From NCBI GenBank assembly GCA_964573295.1, contig CAZNJE010000018.1:1-64000 (forward strand): a stretch of DNA of 64,000 nt, written 5' to 3'. Each line of letters begins with the position of its first letter. The first letter of the stretch is position 1. Below are positions 1 to 8,438 of this stretch, piece by piece. A program made the position numbers and the translations under genes. The notes below the pieces were generated by a model that saw only the letters and a program-made list of their open reading frames with translations, had not been told where the DNA came from and did not search any database. Source of the DNA: CAYQJL01 sp964573295 (GTDB lineage: Bacteria; Eisenbacteria; RBG-16-71-46; CAIMUX01; WJJG01).

Positions 1-2
1 GA

Positions 3-182
3 CGGCGGGCGGCGGGCCGGGGAGACGGGGGCCGGCGGGCCGGGGAGACGGGGGCCGGCGGGCCGGGGCGACGGCGGCCGGCGGGCCGGGGAGACGGGGG
101 CCGGCGGGCCGGCGGGCCGGGGACGTGGCTTTCGCGCTACCCGCAGCGCGCGGACCCGGACGACGTGGTCGGGGCCGGCTGA
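3..182 (+). CDS. Possible 3' end of a gene entering from the left edge (partial)
   Basis: An open frame runs from the window edge to a TGA at 180-182. Its last residues read GTWLSRYPQRADPDDVVGAG, which has ordinary protein composition, but everything before it is translated from a 23-bp GC-rich repeat and is low complexity. A GGCCGG/CCGGCC hairpin (173-189) overlaps the stop. No family can be recognised. It may be a repeat-extended C-terminus of a real gene or simply an open frame in T-poor DNA. Confidence 0.25.
   Translation, partial: RRAAGRGDGGRRAGETGAGGPGRRRPAGRGDGGRRAGGPGTWLSRYPQRADPDDVVGAG
21..117. repeat. 23-bp tandem array, about four copies
   Basis: The unit GGAGACGGGGGCCGGCGGGC plus CGG repeats at 21, 44, 67 and 90 with one or two substitutions per copy. 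A 23-bp period is not divisible by three, so if it lies in a gene each copy is read in a new frame. Confidence 0.85.
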
Positions 183-608
183 ACCGGCCGCGGCCAGCGA
201 CGACGACCAGCCGAGTATCATGTCAACGCTGACGTAATGTTTAGAACCCGCGACCGGGTCCGAACTTAGCCCCCAAAAATCGATTCCCCTGGACGCTCCC
301 AGAAGTGGTCGATACACTTGTCTGTTCGTTGTCATTCGGGGTCCGAAGGCCACCCGAAGACCATCAGATCGCTGTCCGATGGCTATCCGAAGACCATCCG
401 ATGGCCTTCCGCGGGTCTTCCAGGGGCCTTCACGGTCGTTCCTCAGGCAGCTGTCGGCGCAACCGCGCGCGCAGCCACCTGCGCAAGCGAGCGGGCAACC
501 ACCCGCGCAAGCGCTAGTGCAACCGCGCGCGCAGCGGCCTGCGCAGCCGCTAGCGCGAAGCGTGCCGGTCCGCCGGCTGCCACAGCCCAAACGGGGGTTC
601 ACAAGCAC
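183..608. other. Gene-free stretch upstream of the AOR operon
   Basis: No convincing gene is seen. 330-430 holds degenerate direct repeats around TCCGATGGC and GAAGACCATC, and 450-560 holds degenerate GCGCAAGCG/GCAACCGCG repeats. An open frame continues through this stretch into the AOR gene, but its translation is Ala/Arg-rich low complexity and unlike the conserved protein downstream. The operon promoter is presumably within 200-600, but no clear -35/-10 pair can be picked out. Confidence 0.5.
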
Positions 609-3600
609 ATGGCCACGCGTGAGAAGAGTCACGGGAAGCCCGGGGCGCACCGCATGGGCGATATCGCCGAATTGCGGGCCGCCCACACCGTCGTCACCGA
701 GCTGCCGTTCGAAGTCGTCCCGATCGAAAACGGCTACGCCAATCGCTACCTAAGGGTGGACCTCGACAAGAACGAGATCACCATGGGTGAGGTAACCCAG
801 CAGATGAAGGATCTGTGGGTGGGCGGCAAAGGCTTCGATCTCTGGCTCATGTTCCAGGAGATCTCGAAAGAGACGAAGTGGACCGACCCCGGCAATCCGA
901 TTTGCTTCTCGTCGGGCCCGCTGGGTGGTACGACCTCCTTCCCGGGCTCGGGGAAGACAATCGTGACGGCGATCTCGCCCTCCACGGGTTCGATCATGGA
1001 TTGCAATGTGGGCGGGTACTTCGGGCCGTACTTCAAGTTTTCCGGCTTCGACGCGCTTGTCCTCGTGGGCAAGGCGCCCGAGGACACGATTGTCGTGATC
1101 GATGCGGTCGCAGGCAAAATCACGATCGAACGGGCGCCGAAGGAGAGCATCAACGCACACATCCTCAGCGAGGAGCTGACCGAGATGTACGCCGATGACG
1201 AGATCGACAAGCGCAATGTCTCGGTCGTCTCCGCCGGCGAAGCCGCCCTTCATTCACGTATGGGCGTCTTGAACTTCTCCTTCTACGACTGGCGCAAGAA
1301 GACCGCGCGCATCAAGCAGGCCGGTCGCGGCGGCATCGGCACCGTGTTCCGGCACAAGGGTCTCAAGGCGCTGGTGGTCAAGAACCGCGACATCTCCCCC
1401 GCCTGGCGCGTGGAAGAGAGCATGGTCGCCTCGCTGACGACCCCGAAGAAGCTCTCGGTCATCGACAATCCCGAAGAGCTCGCCGAGCTGCGCGGCATCA
1501 TCGAGAAGTGGAACGTCGATCCCGAGTACGTCATCGAGATGATGCAGGACATCCAGGCCCGGTTCCGCCACATTCCGAAGACGGCGATCGACGAGATCTG
1601 CTACGCCACGCGAACCCCAAGAGCGCAGCTCTACCACATCGCCACCTTCTACAAGGCCTTCAGCCTGGAGCCGCAGGGCGAGACCATGGTGCAGGTCTGC
1701 ATGGGAACGGCCTGCCACGTCAAGGGCGCCGCCAAGGTCTTGGACGCCTTCGAGCGCGAGCTGGGTATCGCCCCCGGCAAGACGACAGCCGATATGAAGT
1801 TCACGCTCGAGGCGGTCCGCTGCCTGGGCGCCTGCAGCATCGCACCGGTGGTCAAGATGGGCGATGAAGTCTACGGCAACGTGCAGGCGAAAGACGTGCC
1901 CAAGCTGGTCAAGCAGTACCGGGTCGATACCGAGCCGGCCGCCGAACGCGCCGCCGAACGCGCGGTCCAACGCGCGGCCCAACGCGCGGCCGGAGGAGCA
2001 CCGGGCACCGAAAGGGGCACCGGCCCGGGCGCAGCCGCCGCAGGGGAACCGGGCGTCACTGGCGGCAACGGCGGCCAGGGCGACCGCGGGGCCGCGGGCG
2101 GCGGCAACGGCGACAAGGGCGGCGCGAAGGCTCTGCTGCCGGCGGATCTCGATGAGATCACGAAGGAGGTGTCCGCGGCGCACGGGCAGTACAAGTCGAT
2201 GCTCATGGTCTGCACCGGAACCGGATGCGTCTCGGCCGGCGGCTTCAAGGTCCGTGATGCGCTGCAAGCGAAGCTGGCCGCCGCCGGACTCGAGAAGGAC
2301 TTCTTGGTCGTCGGCACCGGCTGCAACGGTTTCTGTGCCATGGGCCCGATCATCGTGGTCCAGCCCGAGGGCATCTTCTATCAGAAGGTCGGTGACGCCG
2401 ACCTCGACGAGATCATCGAGCAACACCTCAAGGGCGGCCAGGTGGTCGAGCGTCTGCTGCACACCGATCCGGTGAGCGGCGCCGTGAACGCGACGATGGA
2501 GGAGATCCGCTTCTTCACCAAGCAGCAGCTGATCGCCCTGCGCAACAAGGGGCTGATCGATCCGGAGCAGATCGACCACTACATCGCCCGCGGAGGCTAT
2601 GCGGCGCTGCGCAAAGCCCTCGCCGGCATGCAGCCCGACCAGGTGCGCAAAGAGGTTCTGCGCTCGGGGCTCCGCGGCCGCGGTGGCGGCGGCTTCCCCG
2701 CCGGCGTCAAATGGGAGTCCGGCTACCAGGCGGCGCAGAAGCGCGGCGAGCCGATCTATATCGTCTGCAACGGCGATGAGGGTGATCCCGGTGCCTTCAT
2801 GGACCGCAGCATCGTGGAGACCGACCCCCACGCGGTGATCGAGGGCATGCTCCTGGGCGCCTACGCCGTCGGCGCGCGCGAGGGGTTCGTCTACATCCGG
2901 CTCGAGTACCCCCTGGCCGTCGAGCGCCTGCAGAAGGCCCTGGAGCAAGCCCGCGCCTACGGGCTCCTGGGCGAGAACATCCTGGGCACCGGCTTCACCT
3001 TCGACATTCAAGTTCACCGCGGCGCCGGCGCCTTCGTCTGCGGCGAGTCCACGGCGCTCATGGCCTCGATGGCCGGCCGGGCCGGCGAGCCGCGCGCCAA
3101 GTACGTTCACAATGTCGAGTTCGGCTACCGCGAGAAACCGACGATCCTGAACAATGTCGAGACCTGGGCCAACGTCCCGGCCATCATCGAGAAGGGCGCC
3201 GAGTGGTTCGCCTCGATCGGCACCGGTGACGTCAGGGAGAATCCCTGGGGCGGCTCCTCGGGCACGAAGGTCTTTGCTCTGGTGGGTGACATCAACAACA
3301 CCGGTCTGGTGGAAGTGCCGATGGGCATCACGCTGCGTGAGATCATCGAGGATGTCGGCGGCGGGATCCCCCACGGCCGCACCTTCAAGGCGGTCCAGAC
3401 CGGCGGGCCTTCGGGCGGCTGCATTCCGGCCGAGAAACTCGACATGCCGGTCGATTTCGACTCGCTGGCCGAGGTCGGCTCGATGATGGGCTCGGGCGGC
3501 CTGATCGTCATGGACGACCACACCTGCATGGTCGATGTCGCCAGGTACTTCATCGACTTCCTGGTCGACGAATCCTGCGGCAAGTGCACCCCCTGCCGAG

Positions 3601-4007
3601 AAGGTCTCTACGCGCTTTCGCAGGTGCTCGAACGCATCTGCCGGGGGGAAGGCCGCGACGGCGACATCGAGTTCCTCGAGGAGGTATGCGAGACGGTGCG
3701 CGATACGAGCCTGTGCCAGCTGGGCGGTTCGGCGCCCAATCCGGTCCTGAGCACGCTGCGCTACTTCCGTGAGGAGTACGAGGAGCACATCCGGGAGAAG
3801 AAATGCCGCGCGGGCGTGTGCAAGGCGCTCATCACCTACTCGATCGATGCAGAGGCATGCACCGGCTGTCACGCCTGCGTCAAGCCCTGCCCCACGAACG
3901 CGATCACGGGGGATCCGAAGGGGGTCCATGTGATCGATGAGAGCAAGTGCATCCGCTGCGGCGTGTGCTACGAGGTCTGCAAGTTTGATGCTGTCACGAT
4001 CCGGTAG
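609..4007 (+). CDS. AOR N-terminal domain fused to NuoE-like and NuoF-like modules
   Basis: This is a three-part fusion of about 1132 residues. Residues ~38-262 match the N-terminal domain of the aldehyde ferredoxin oxidoreductase family: an RVDL start, a GPLGGT...SGK...SPSTG...GGYFGP block, and the closing RGGIGTVFRHKGLKALVVK. Residues ~284-438 are a NuoE-like [2Fe-2S] thioredoxin fold (VCMGTACH, then RCLGACS). An Ala/Arg/Gly linker (~440-512) contains AERA/QRAA repeats. The rest is NuoF-like: an N-terminal [2Fe-2S] fold (~527-611), the FMN/NADH region with GRGGGGFPAG, an SLBB region, the CGKCTPC [4Fe-4S] motif, and a C-terminal two-[4Fe-4S] ferredoxin as in soluble HydB/HndC-type subunits. 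The AOR catalytic C-domain is absent here and lies in the next gene. Start: ATG 609 is preferred and ATG 654 is an alternative; the open frame from 318 looks non-coding. Proposed role: NADH- and possibly ferredoxin-linked aldehyde oxidation in the cytoplasm. Confidence 0.85.
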   Translation: MATREKSHGKPGAHRMGDIAELRAAHTVVTELPFEVVPIENGYANRYLRVDLDKNEITMGEVTQQMKDLWVGGKGFDLWLMFQEISKETKWTDPGNPICFSSGPLGGTTSFPGSGKTIVTAISPSTGSIMDCNVGGYFGPYFKFSGFDALVLVGKAPEDTIVVIDAVAGKITIERAPKESINAHILSEELTEMYADDEIDKRNVSVVSAGEAALHSRMGVLNFSFYDWRKKTARIKQAGRGGIGTVFRHKGLKALVVKNRDISPAWRVEESMVASLTTPKKLSVIDNPEELAELRGIIEKWNVDPEYVIEMMQDIQARFRHIPKTAIDEICYATRTPRAQLYHIATFYKAFSLEPQGETMVQVCMGTACHVKGAAKVLDAFERELGIAPGKTTADMKFTLEAVRCLGACSIAPVVKMGDEVYGNVQAKDVPKLVKQYRVDTEPAAERAAERAVQRAAQRAAGGAPGTERGTGPGAAAAGEPGVTGGNGGQGDRGAAGGGNGDKGGAKALLPADLDEITKEVSAAHGQYKSMLMVCTGTGCVSAGGFKVRDALQAKLAAAGLEKDFLVVGTGCNGFCAMGPIIVVQPEGIFYQKVGDADLDEIIEQHLKGGQVVERLLHTDPVSGAVNATMEEIRFFTKQQLIALRNKGLIDPEQIDHYIARGGYAALRKALAGMQPDQVRKEVLRSGLRGRGGGGFPAGVKWESGYQAAQKRGEPIYIVCNGDEGDPGAFMDRSIVETDPHAVIEGMLLGAYAVGAREGFVYIRLEYPLAVERLQKALEQARAYGLLGENILGTGFTFDIQVHRGAGAFVCGESTALMASMAGRAGEPRAKYVHNVEFGYREKPTILNNVETWANVPAIIEKGAEWFASIGTGDVRENPWGGSSGTKVFALVGDINNTGLVEVPMGITLREIIEDVGGGIPHGRTFKAVQTGGPSGGCIPAEKLDMPVDFDSLAEVGSMMGSGGLIVMDDHTCMVDVARYFIDFLVDESCGKCTPCREGLYALSQVLERICRGEGRDGDIEFLEEVCETVRDTSLCQLGGSAPNPVLSTLRYFREEYEEHIREKKCRAGVCKALITYSIDAEACTGCHACVKPCPTNAITGDPKGVHVIDESKCIRCGVCYEVCKFDAVTIR

Positions 4008-4040
4008 AGGCTTGAGATGGGCCCGGTAGGAACCCGGTGA

Positions 4041-4185
4041 GGTCCGGCCAGGGCCCGGCAGGCATCCGGCCAGGGCCCGCTGGGCATCCGGCCAGAGCCC
4101 GCTGGGCATCCGGCCAGGACCCGCTGGGCATCCGGCCAGAGCCCGCTGGGCATCCGGCCAGAGCCCGCTGGGCATCCGGCCAGGC
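4041..4185. repeat. 22-bp tandem array between the two AOR-half genes
   Basis: The unit CATCCGGCCAGAGCCCGCTG plus GG recurs at 4063, 4085, 4107, 4129, 4151 and 4173, with a diverged copy at 4041. Copies differ only at one or two positions. It fills almost the whole 208-bp gap between the NuoF-like stop and the next ribosome-binding site. Confidence 0.95.
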
Positions 4186-4215
4186 CCTTAGAGCGAGCAT
4201 AGGAGGACATTCGCT

Positions 4216-6204
4216 GTGTCTCAGAAGATCCAAATCACGATCAACGGCAAGCCGGCCACCGTCGTTCGCGGCAGCTACCTCTTGGGCGCCATCCAGGAAG
4301 AGGGCATCCAGGTGCCCACCCTCTGCCATCACAAGGATCTGACGCCGAACGGCACCTGCCGGCTGTGCGTCGTCGAGATCGAGGTGCGCGGCAAGAAGAA
4401 GCTGGTGACTTCCTGCAACTACCCGGTGCGCGAGGAGATCGCCGTCGAGACCGACTCGGAGCGGGTCCAGAAGCATCGCCGTGTGCTGGCCGAGATGTAC
4501 CTGGGCCGCTGGCCCAACGTGCCGATCGTGCGCGACCTGGCCAAGCGCTGCGGGGTCACCGACGGGTCGCGCTTCGCCAGCGACCTGACCGACGCGAAAG
4601 AGAACGCCTGCATCCTCTGCACCCACTGCGTCCGCGGCTGCCACGAGTTCATGCAGGAGGACATCATCGATTTCGCCAGCCGCGGCATCAAACGCCACCT
4701 GACGATGCCCTTCGGCGAGATGGACCCGCACTGCGTGGGGTGCACGAGCTGTGCCTACGTCTGCCCGACCGGGGCGATCCAGATCGTCGATGATCTGAAC
4801 CATCCGGTCGATGCGCGTCTCATTCGCGATCACGGGATGAAGCAGAACGCGGAGATGGCCCGGCTCGACGACCAGCAGTGCCGCATGCGGCACGTGGGAA
4901 CGGCCAACATCGTCGATGTCATGGATCAGTACGATCTATTGCCGGTGCACAACTACCAGTATGGATCTCATAAGGATGCGCCCAAGATCTACTGCGGTGA
5001 GATGGAGAAGCACTTCTTGACCCAGGGCGAGGCCGACGGATGCTGGTTCGGCTGCTCGATGGGCTGCGCCAAGGCGGCCGAACATTTCGTGCTGAAGACC
5101 GGCCCCTACAAGGGTGACGCGGTCCTGGTCGACGGTCCTGAGTATGAGACCGCCGCCGCCGGCGCGAACATGGGCTGCTTCGATCTGCCCTTCATCCTGG
5201 AATGGAATTTCTACTGCGACACCTACGGGATCGACACGATCTCCTACGGCACCTGCATGGCCTTCGTCATGGAGTGCTTCGAGAACGGGATCATCGACCA
5301 GGAGTACACCGGCGGTCTGGAGCTACGCTTCGGCAGCACCGAGAATGCGCTCGAGTGCCTCCATCAGATGGCGCGTGGCGAGGGCTTCGGCAAGGAGATG
5401 GGCCAGGGCATCGCCTACCTGAAGGAGAAGTTCATCCGCGAACGCGGCGCAGACCCGGCCTTCTTGAAGGACATCGGCATGGAGGTCAAGGGGCTCGAGT
5501 TCTCCGAGTACGTCTCGAAGGAGTCCCTGGCGCAGCAGGCCGGTTACTCGATGGCCGTCAAGGGGCCCCAGCACGACGAGGCCTGGCTGATCTTCATGGA
5601 CATGGTCAACAACCAGATCCCCACCTTCGAAGACAAGGCCGAGGCGCTCTACTACTTTCCGCTCTGGCGGACCTGGTTCGGACTGCTGGGCCTGTGCAAG
5701 CTGCCCTGGAACGATGTGGTTCCGTCCGACAACAGCAAGCATCCACCGCTCGTCGCGGCGAAGATTCCCGATCACACGAACAACTACTACAAGTTCTTCG
5801 AGGGCATGACCGGCAAGAAGCTCGATGAAGAAAGCATGCTCGAGCAGTCGGCCCGCGTGCACAACCTGCAGCGGATCATGTCCTACATGCTGGGCAAGGG
5901 CACCCGTGAGCACGACCTGCCGCCCTACCGTGCGATGGGTCCGGTGACGGCGGCCGAGTACGAATCGCGCGCCGAGCGCTACGACAAGCAGCTCAAGGAG
6001 ATCGTCGGCTACGACCCCGAGGGCAAGTCGACCGAAGAGAAGCTGAAGGTGCTGCGCGAGTACCGCGAGAAGCAGTACGAAAACGTGCTCGAGGTCGCCT
6101 ACGAGCGCCGCGGCTGGTCGAAGACGGGAATCCCGACGCCCGAGCGCCTCAAGGAGCTGGGCATCGATTTGCCCGAGTTGCTCGAGGCGATCAAAGACGC
6201 CTAA
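4216..6204 (+). CDS. NuoG-like Fe-S module fused to AOR C-terminal (catalytic) domains
   Basis: This protein has 662 residues, starting at GTG 4216 after AGGAGGA (4201-4207). Residues 1-80 are a [2Fe-2S] ferredoxin fold (Cys37, 48, 51, 67). Residues ~130-190 hold two [4Fe-4S] motifs (Cys132/135/138/142 and 173/176/179/183). The His-Cys3 cluster motif of NuoG is not present. From ~205 onward it is the AOR C-terminal region: a GTA...LPVHNYQ lead-in, the cluster cysteines Cys276/280/284, GPEYETAAAGANMG, YGIDTISYG, and a late GLLGLCKLPWND motif supplying the fourth cysteine. The AOR N-domain that should precede this is missing and is found at the start of the upstream gene. The pair probably forms one enzyme, with the tungstopterin or molybdopterin held between chains. 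Confidence 0.88.
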   Translation: MSQKIQITINGKPATVVRGSYLLGAIQEEGIQVPTLCHHKDLTPNGTCRLCVVEIEVRGKKKLVTSCNYPVREEIAVETDSERVQKHRRVLAEMYLGRWPNVPIVRDLAKRCGVTDGSRFASDLTDAKENACILCTHCVRGCHEFMQEDIIDFASRGIKRHLTMPFGEMDPHCVGCTSCAYVCPTGAIQIVDDLNHPVDARLIRDHGMKQNAEMARLDDQQCRMRHVGTANIVDVMDQYDLLPVHNYQYGSHKDAPKIYCGEMEKHFLTQGEADGCWFGCSMGCAKAAEHFVLKTGPYKGDAVLVDGPEYETAAAGANMGCFDLPFILEWNFYCDTYGIDTISYGTCMAFVMECFENGIIDQEYTGGLELRFGSTENALECLHQMARGEGFGKEMGQGIAYLKEKFIRERGADPAFLKDIGMEVKGLEFSEYVSKESLAQQAGYSMAVKGPQHDEAWLIFMDMVNNQIPTFEDKAEALYYFPLWRTWFGLLGLCKLPWNDVVPSDNSKHPPLVAAKIPDHTNNYYKFFEGMTGKKLDEESMLEQSARVHNLQRIMSYMLGKGTREHDLPPYRAMGPVTAAEYESRAERYDKQLKEIVGYDPEGKSTEEKLKVLREYREKQYENVLEVAYERRGWSKTGIPTPERLKELGIDLPELLEAIKDA

Positions 6205-6239
6205 TCGAGCGAGCGAGGCACGCACCCACTGTCGCGCGG

Positions 6240-6343
6240 CCGTGGAGGCCGGCCGCTGCGACGGCAGCGGCGACGGCAGCAGCGGCGCCAGCAGCAGCAG
6301 CGAGGGCGGCGACGGCCGCAGGAGCAGTGGCGGCGGCGACGGG
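6240..6343. repeat. Degenerate GGC/CAG triplet-rich tract
   Basis: The gap between the AOR C-domain gene and the ThiF-like gene is filled with CGGCGA, CAGCAG and GGCGGC runs. It gives open frames in several registers but no conserved protein. It is another locally repetitive spacer. Confidence 0.6.
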
Positions 6344-6985
6344 ATGAAGAGCATGAACGCAGCGCAGGAGCCGAACGGAACGGGTGACCTCTTCGCCCGC
6401 AACGTGCCCGGGACCACCGCGCGCCTCGCGCGCGCCACGGTCGGGGTTGCCGGCTGCGGCGGGATCGGCTCGAACGCCGCACTCTCGCTCGTGCGCGCCG
6501 GCGTGGGCCGTTTGATTCTGGTTGATCATGATCGCGTGGAGTTGTCGAATCTGAATCGCCAGGCGTTCTTCCGCGCCGACATCGGCCGGCGCAAGGTCGC
6601 CGCCCTGGCCGATCACCTGCGAGCCATTCACCCGGGAATCCATCTCGTCTGCCATGAGCAGCGCCTGGAAGCTCCGCAGGTAGCCGAATTGTTCGCCGAC
6701 GCCGACGTTCTCGTCGAGGCCTTCGACGATGCCGCGGCCAAGCAGTGGCTCATCGAGGCCTGGTGCCGCGCCTACCCACAGAGACCGATCGTCGTCGGCA
6801 GCGGTCTGGCGGGCTACGGTCGCACCGAACTGCTGACGGTGCGCGCCGCCGGCACGATCCACGTCTGCGGCGACCAGGCAAGCGACATGGCCGGGGGGCT
6901 CTGCGCTCCCCGGGTGGCCGCCGTGGCCAACATGGAAGCCAACGTCGCGATCGAGTTGCTGCTCGATCGCGATCCGCAGGAGTAG
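6344..6985 (+). CDS. ThiF/MoeB/HesA-family adenylyltransferase
   Basis: This is a compact enzyme of about 213 residues. It has the GVAGCGGIGSN nucleotide-binding loop (residues 34-44), an acidic VDHDRVELSNLNRQ segment that fits the ATP-binding and catalytic Arg motif, and no obvious CxxC zinc pairs, as in the short ThiF subgroup. The family adenylates the C-terminal glycine of ThiS- or MoaD-type carriers, and exactly such a carrier follows 5 bp downstream. ThiF/MoaD-like pairs accompany many tungsten AOR operons, where they are thought to serve tungstopterin formation. That role is inferred here. ATG 6353 is an alternative start. Confidence 0.85.
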   Translation: MKSMNAAQEPNGTGDLFARNVPGTTARLARATVGVAGCGGIGSNAALSLVRAGVGRLILVDHDRVELSNLNRQAFFRADIGRRKVAALADHLRAIHPGIHLVCHEQRLEAPQVAELFADADVLVEAFDDAAAKQWLIEAWCRAYPQRPIVVGSGLAGYGRTELLTVRAAGTIHVCGDQASDMAGGLCAPRVAAVANMEANVAIELLLDRDPQE

Positions 6986-6990
6986 AGGGC

Positions 6991-7191
6991 ATGCTGACGA
7001 TCAACAATCGCGACAAGCTCGACTGGCGAGCAGGCATGACCGTCCAGGACGTGCTCGATGCGATGGGCTACACCTACACGCTCATCACCGTGACCGTCGA
7101 TGGCACGCTGGTGCCCAAGGAGGACTACGCCACCTACGCAGTGCCCGACGAGGCCGACCTCTCCATCTTCCACCTCGCCCACGGAGGCTAA
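6991..7191 (+). CDS. ThiS/MoaD-like sulfur carrier protein
   Basis: This is a 66-residue beta-grasp-sized protein ending in Gly-Gly, the diagnostic end of ThiS/MoaD/ubiquitin-like sulfur carriers. The body shows the usual TVQDVLDAMG helix and VTVDGTLVPKEDY region. The ribosome-binding site AGGAG overlaps the stop of the ThiF-like gene, so the two are translationally coupled. The likely job is to be adenylated by the upstream enzyme and carry sulfur for dithiolene formation in the AOR cofactor. A thiamine role is possible but no thiamine genes are nearby. Confidence 0.88.
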   Translation: MLTINNRDKLDWRAGMTVQDVLDAMGYTYTLITVTVDGTLVPKEDYATYAVPDEADLSIFHLAHGG

Positions 7192-7593
7192 GGCCACCAG
7201 AGCGCTGGGGACATCGATCCCAGGGGCCATGTGTACCCCGTTCTACCCTCTTTCCCCCCAAGAGGCCCAGATGCGCCACCCAATGAATCCAGTCTCATCT
7301 ATGCGCTTATTTCTTTGCAATGGAATAAGATAGCCAGTTTGCCCCGTGGTTGTTGGGACCAGGTCCTCAAGGTTCCTGCGGAGCCCAACCGGCGTTCCTG
7401 AAAGATTCTTCTTCCCGCGCTTGCGCGATCACCACAAGTCACGCCCACTACAGTAGCAGCCCGCCAAGTCCCTCAAGTCCCTCCAATGAAGGAGAATGAG
7501 TATTGGGTAGGATCCAAAGACTTGGCCACGGGAAGGCTTAGGATCCGCTGGCCAGGTCGAGCCAGGACCGCAGGGAGACGCAAAAAAACGGCT
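7192..7593. other. Gene-free spacer after the AOR operon
   Basis: About 400 bp without a supportable gene. A short CTGGG/CCCAG inverted repeat just after the ThiS-like stop could help end the AOR transcript but has no clear T-run. The rest is mixed-composition DNA with lower GC than the flanks. Small open frames here lack ribosome-binding sites and conserved sequence. Confidence 0.5.
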
Positions 7594-7622
7594 TTGAGCG
7601 CACTGGCGCTTGGCGGTATGAT
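7594..7622 (+). promoter_or_regulatory. Putative sigma70-like promoter for the first secreted paralogue
   Basis: TTGAGC (7594-7599) and TATGAT (7617-7622) are separated by exactly 17 bp. This would give a leader of about 115 nt before ATG 7743. A related CTTGGCG...GGTA stretch lies upstream of the second paralogue, but the -10 there is less clear. Confidence 0.4.
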
Positions 7623-7742
7623 TGGTACGGGTGAGTAGCTTCCGTACCCGCCTTCGGGCCTTGGGCGTGGCGCGGTATTCTATGAACCCATGCAGCATAG
7701 TTCTTCGCAGCAAGGCAGCCTATGCACCGAAGGAGGAAAGCA

Positions 7743-8438
7743 ATGAAGAGAGTGCTCGTTATGCTGAGCCTCATGGCTCTCGCTGGCACCGCCTATGCGG
7801 GCGACCCTCCCATCGAGTCCGTCGATTGGGAGCGTGCCAACGATTCGTGCGAGTTGACCGTCGTCACTTACGACTGGGATTTCTCCCAGGGTGATCAGGG
7901 CTTCACGCACGCCGTCTGTGATGCCGGTGGTATCGATGACTGGGCGTATGGCGTCCCGACGAATCCGGAAGTTCCGATCAACGTCGCCGTCTGGGGCACG
8001 GGCCTCGCCGGTGACTACAGCAACGGCAGCGGTTCCGGTCTCTACGCGCCTGCGTTCATGGTGAGCGAAGACGCCTACCTCATGGAGATCTCGCACTATT
8101 TCGACACCGAGAACAACTACGATGGCTTCAACGTGTCGGTGAACGGCGAGGTCATCCAGCCGTACACGCCTTATCCCGCAGTGATCAACACCAGCACCAG
8201 CTACTACGCGTATTGCGTGGACAATGAGCCGGGTTGGACCGACGGCCCGGCTGAGTCGCTCGACTGCTTCGACCTCTCCCCCTATATGGGGCAGACGGTT
8301 GAGGTCGAGTTCGCGCTGGGCTCGGACGACATCGTCTCCTACCCTGGTTGGTTCATCTACTACGTCAAGGTCGGCGGTCAGGGCGGCACGCCCACCGAGG
8401 GCTCGACGTGGGGTTCCATCAAGGGACTGTTCCAGTAG
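7743..8438 (+). CDS. Secreted MAM/jelly-roll-like protein, paralogue 1
   Basis: This 231-residue protein has a clean signal peptide (MKRVLVMLSLMALAGTAYA, cut before GDP) and the ribosome-binding site GAAGGAGG before ATG 7743. The mature part is acidic and aromatic-rich. Its DWDFSQGDQGFTHAVC start, the VAVWGTGLAGDYSN motif and HYFDTENNYDGFNVSVNG resemble the MAM-like jelly-roll domain appended to immune-inhibitor-A-type secreted proteins, but no protease is attached. Four cysteines are conserved with its twin and could form two disulfides. The last 11 residues, STWGSIKGLFQ, are identical in both copies. A surface or extracellular binding role is inferred. Confidence 0.8.
   Translation: MKRVLVMLSLMALAGTAYAGDPPIESVDWERANDSCELTVVTYDWDFSQGDQGFTHAVCDAGGIDDWAYGVPTNPEVPINVAVWGTGLAGDYSNGSGSGLYAPAFMVSEDAYLMEISHYFDTENNYDGFNVSVNGEVIQPYTPYPAVINTSTSYYAYCVDNEPGWTDGPAESLDCFDLSPYMGQTVEVEFALGSDDIVSYPGWFIYYVKVGGQGGTPTEGSTWGSIKGLFQ

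Noticed and set aside
318..608. N-terminal extension of the AOR-NuoEF protein
   Set aside because: The translation is Ala/Arg/Thr low-complexity repeat sequence with no AOR similarity; internal ATGs at 609 and 654 fit the AOR N-domain better.
609..4007. Respiratory complex I subunits
   Set aside because: The NuoE/F modules are fused to an AOR domain, NuoF has a C-terminal two-[4Fe-4S] ferredoxin, and no membrane or quinone-module subunits are nearby; a soluble enzyme is more likely.
1254..4175. Very long reverse-strand open frame (over 900 codons) across the AOR/NuoF gene
   Set aside because: It is antisense to a protein with many recognisable domains. Its composition is typical of GC-rich shadow frames, and it runs through the 22-bp array.
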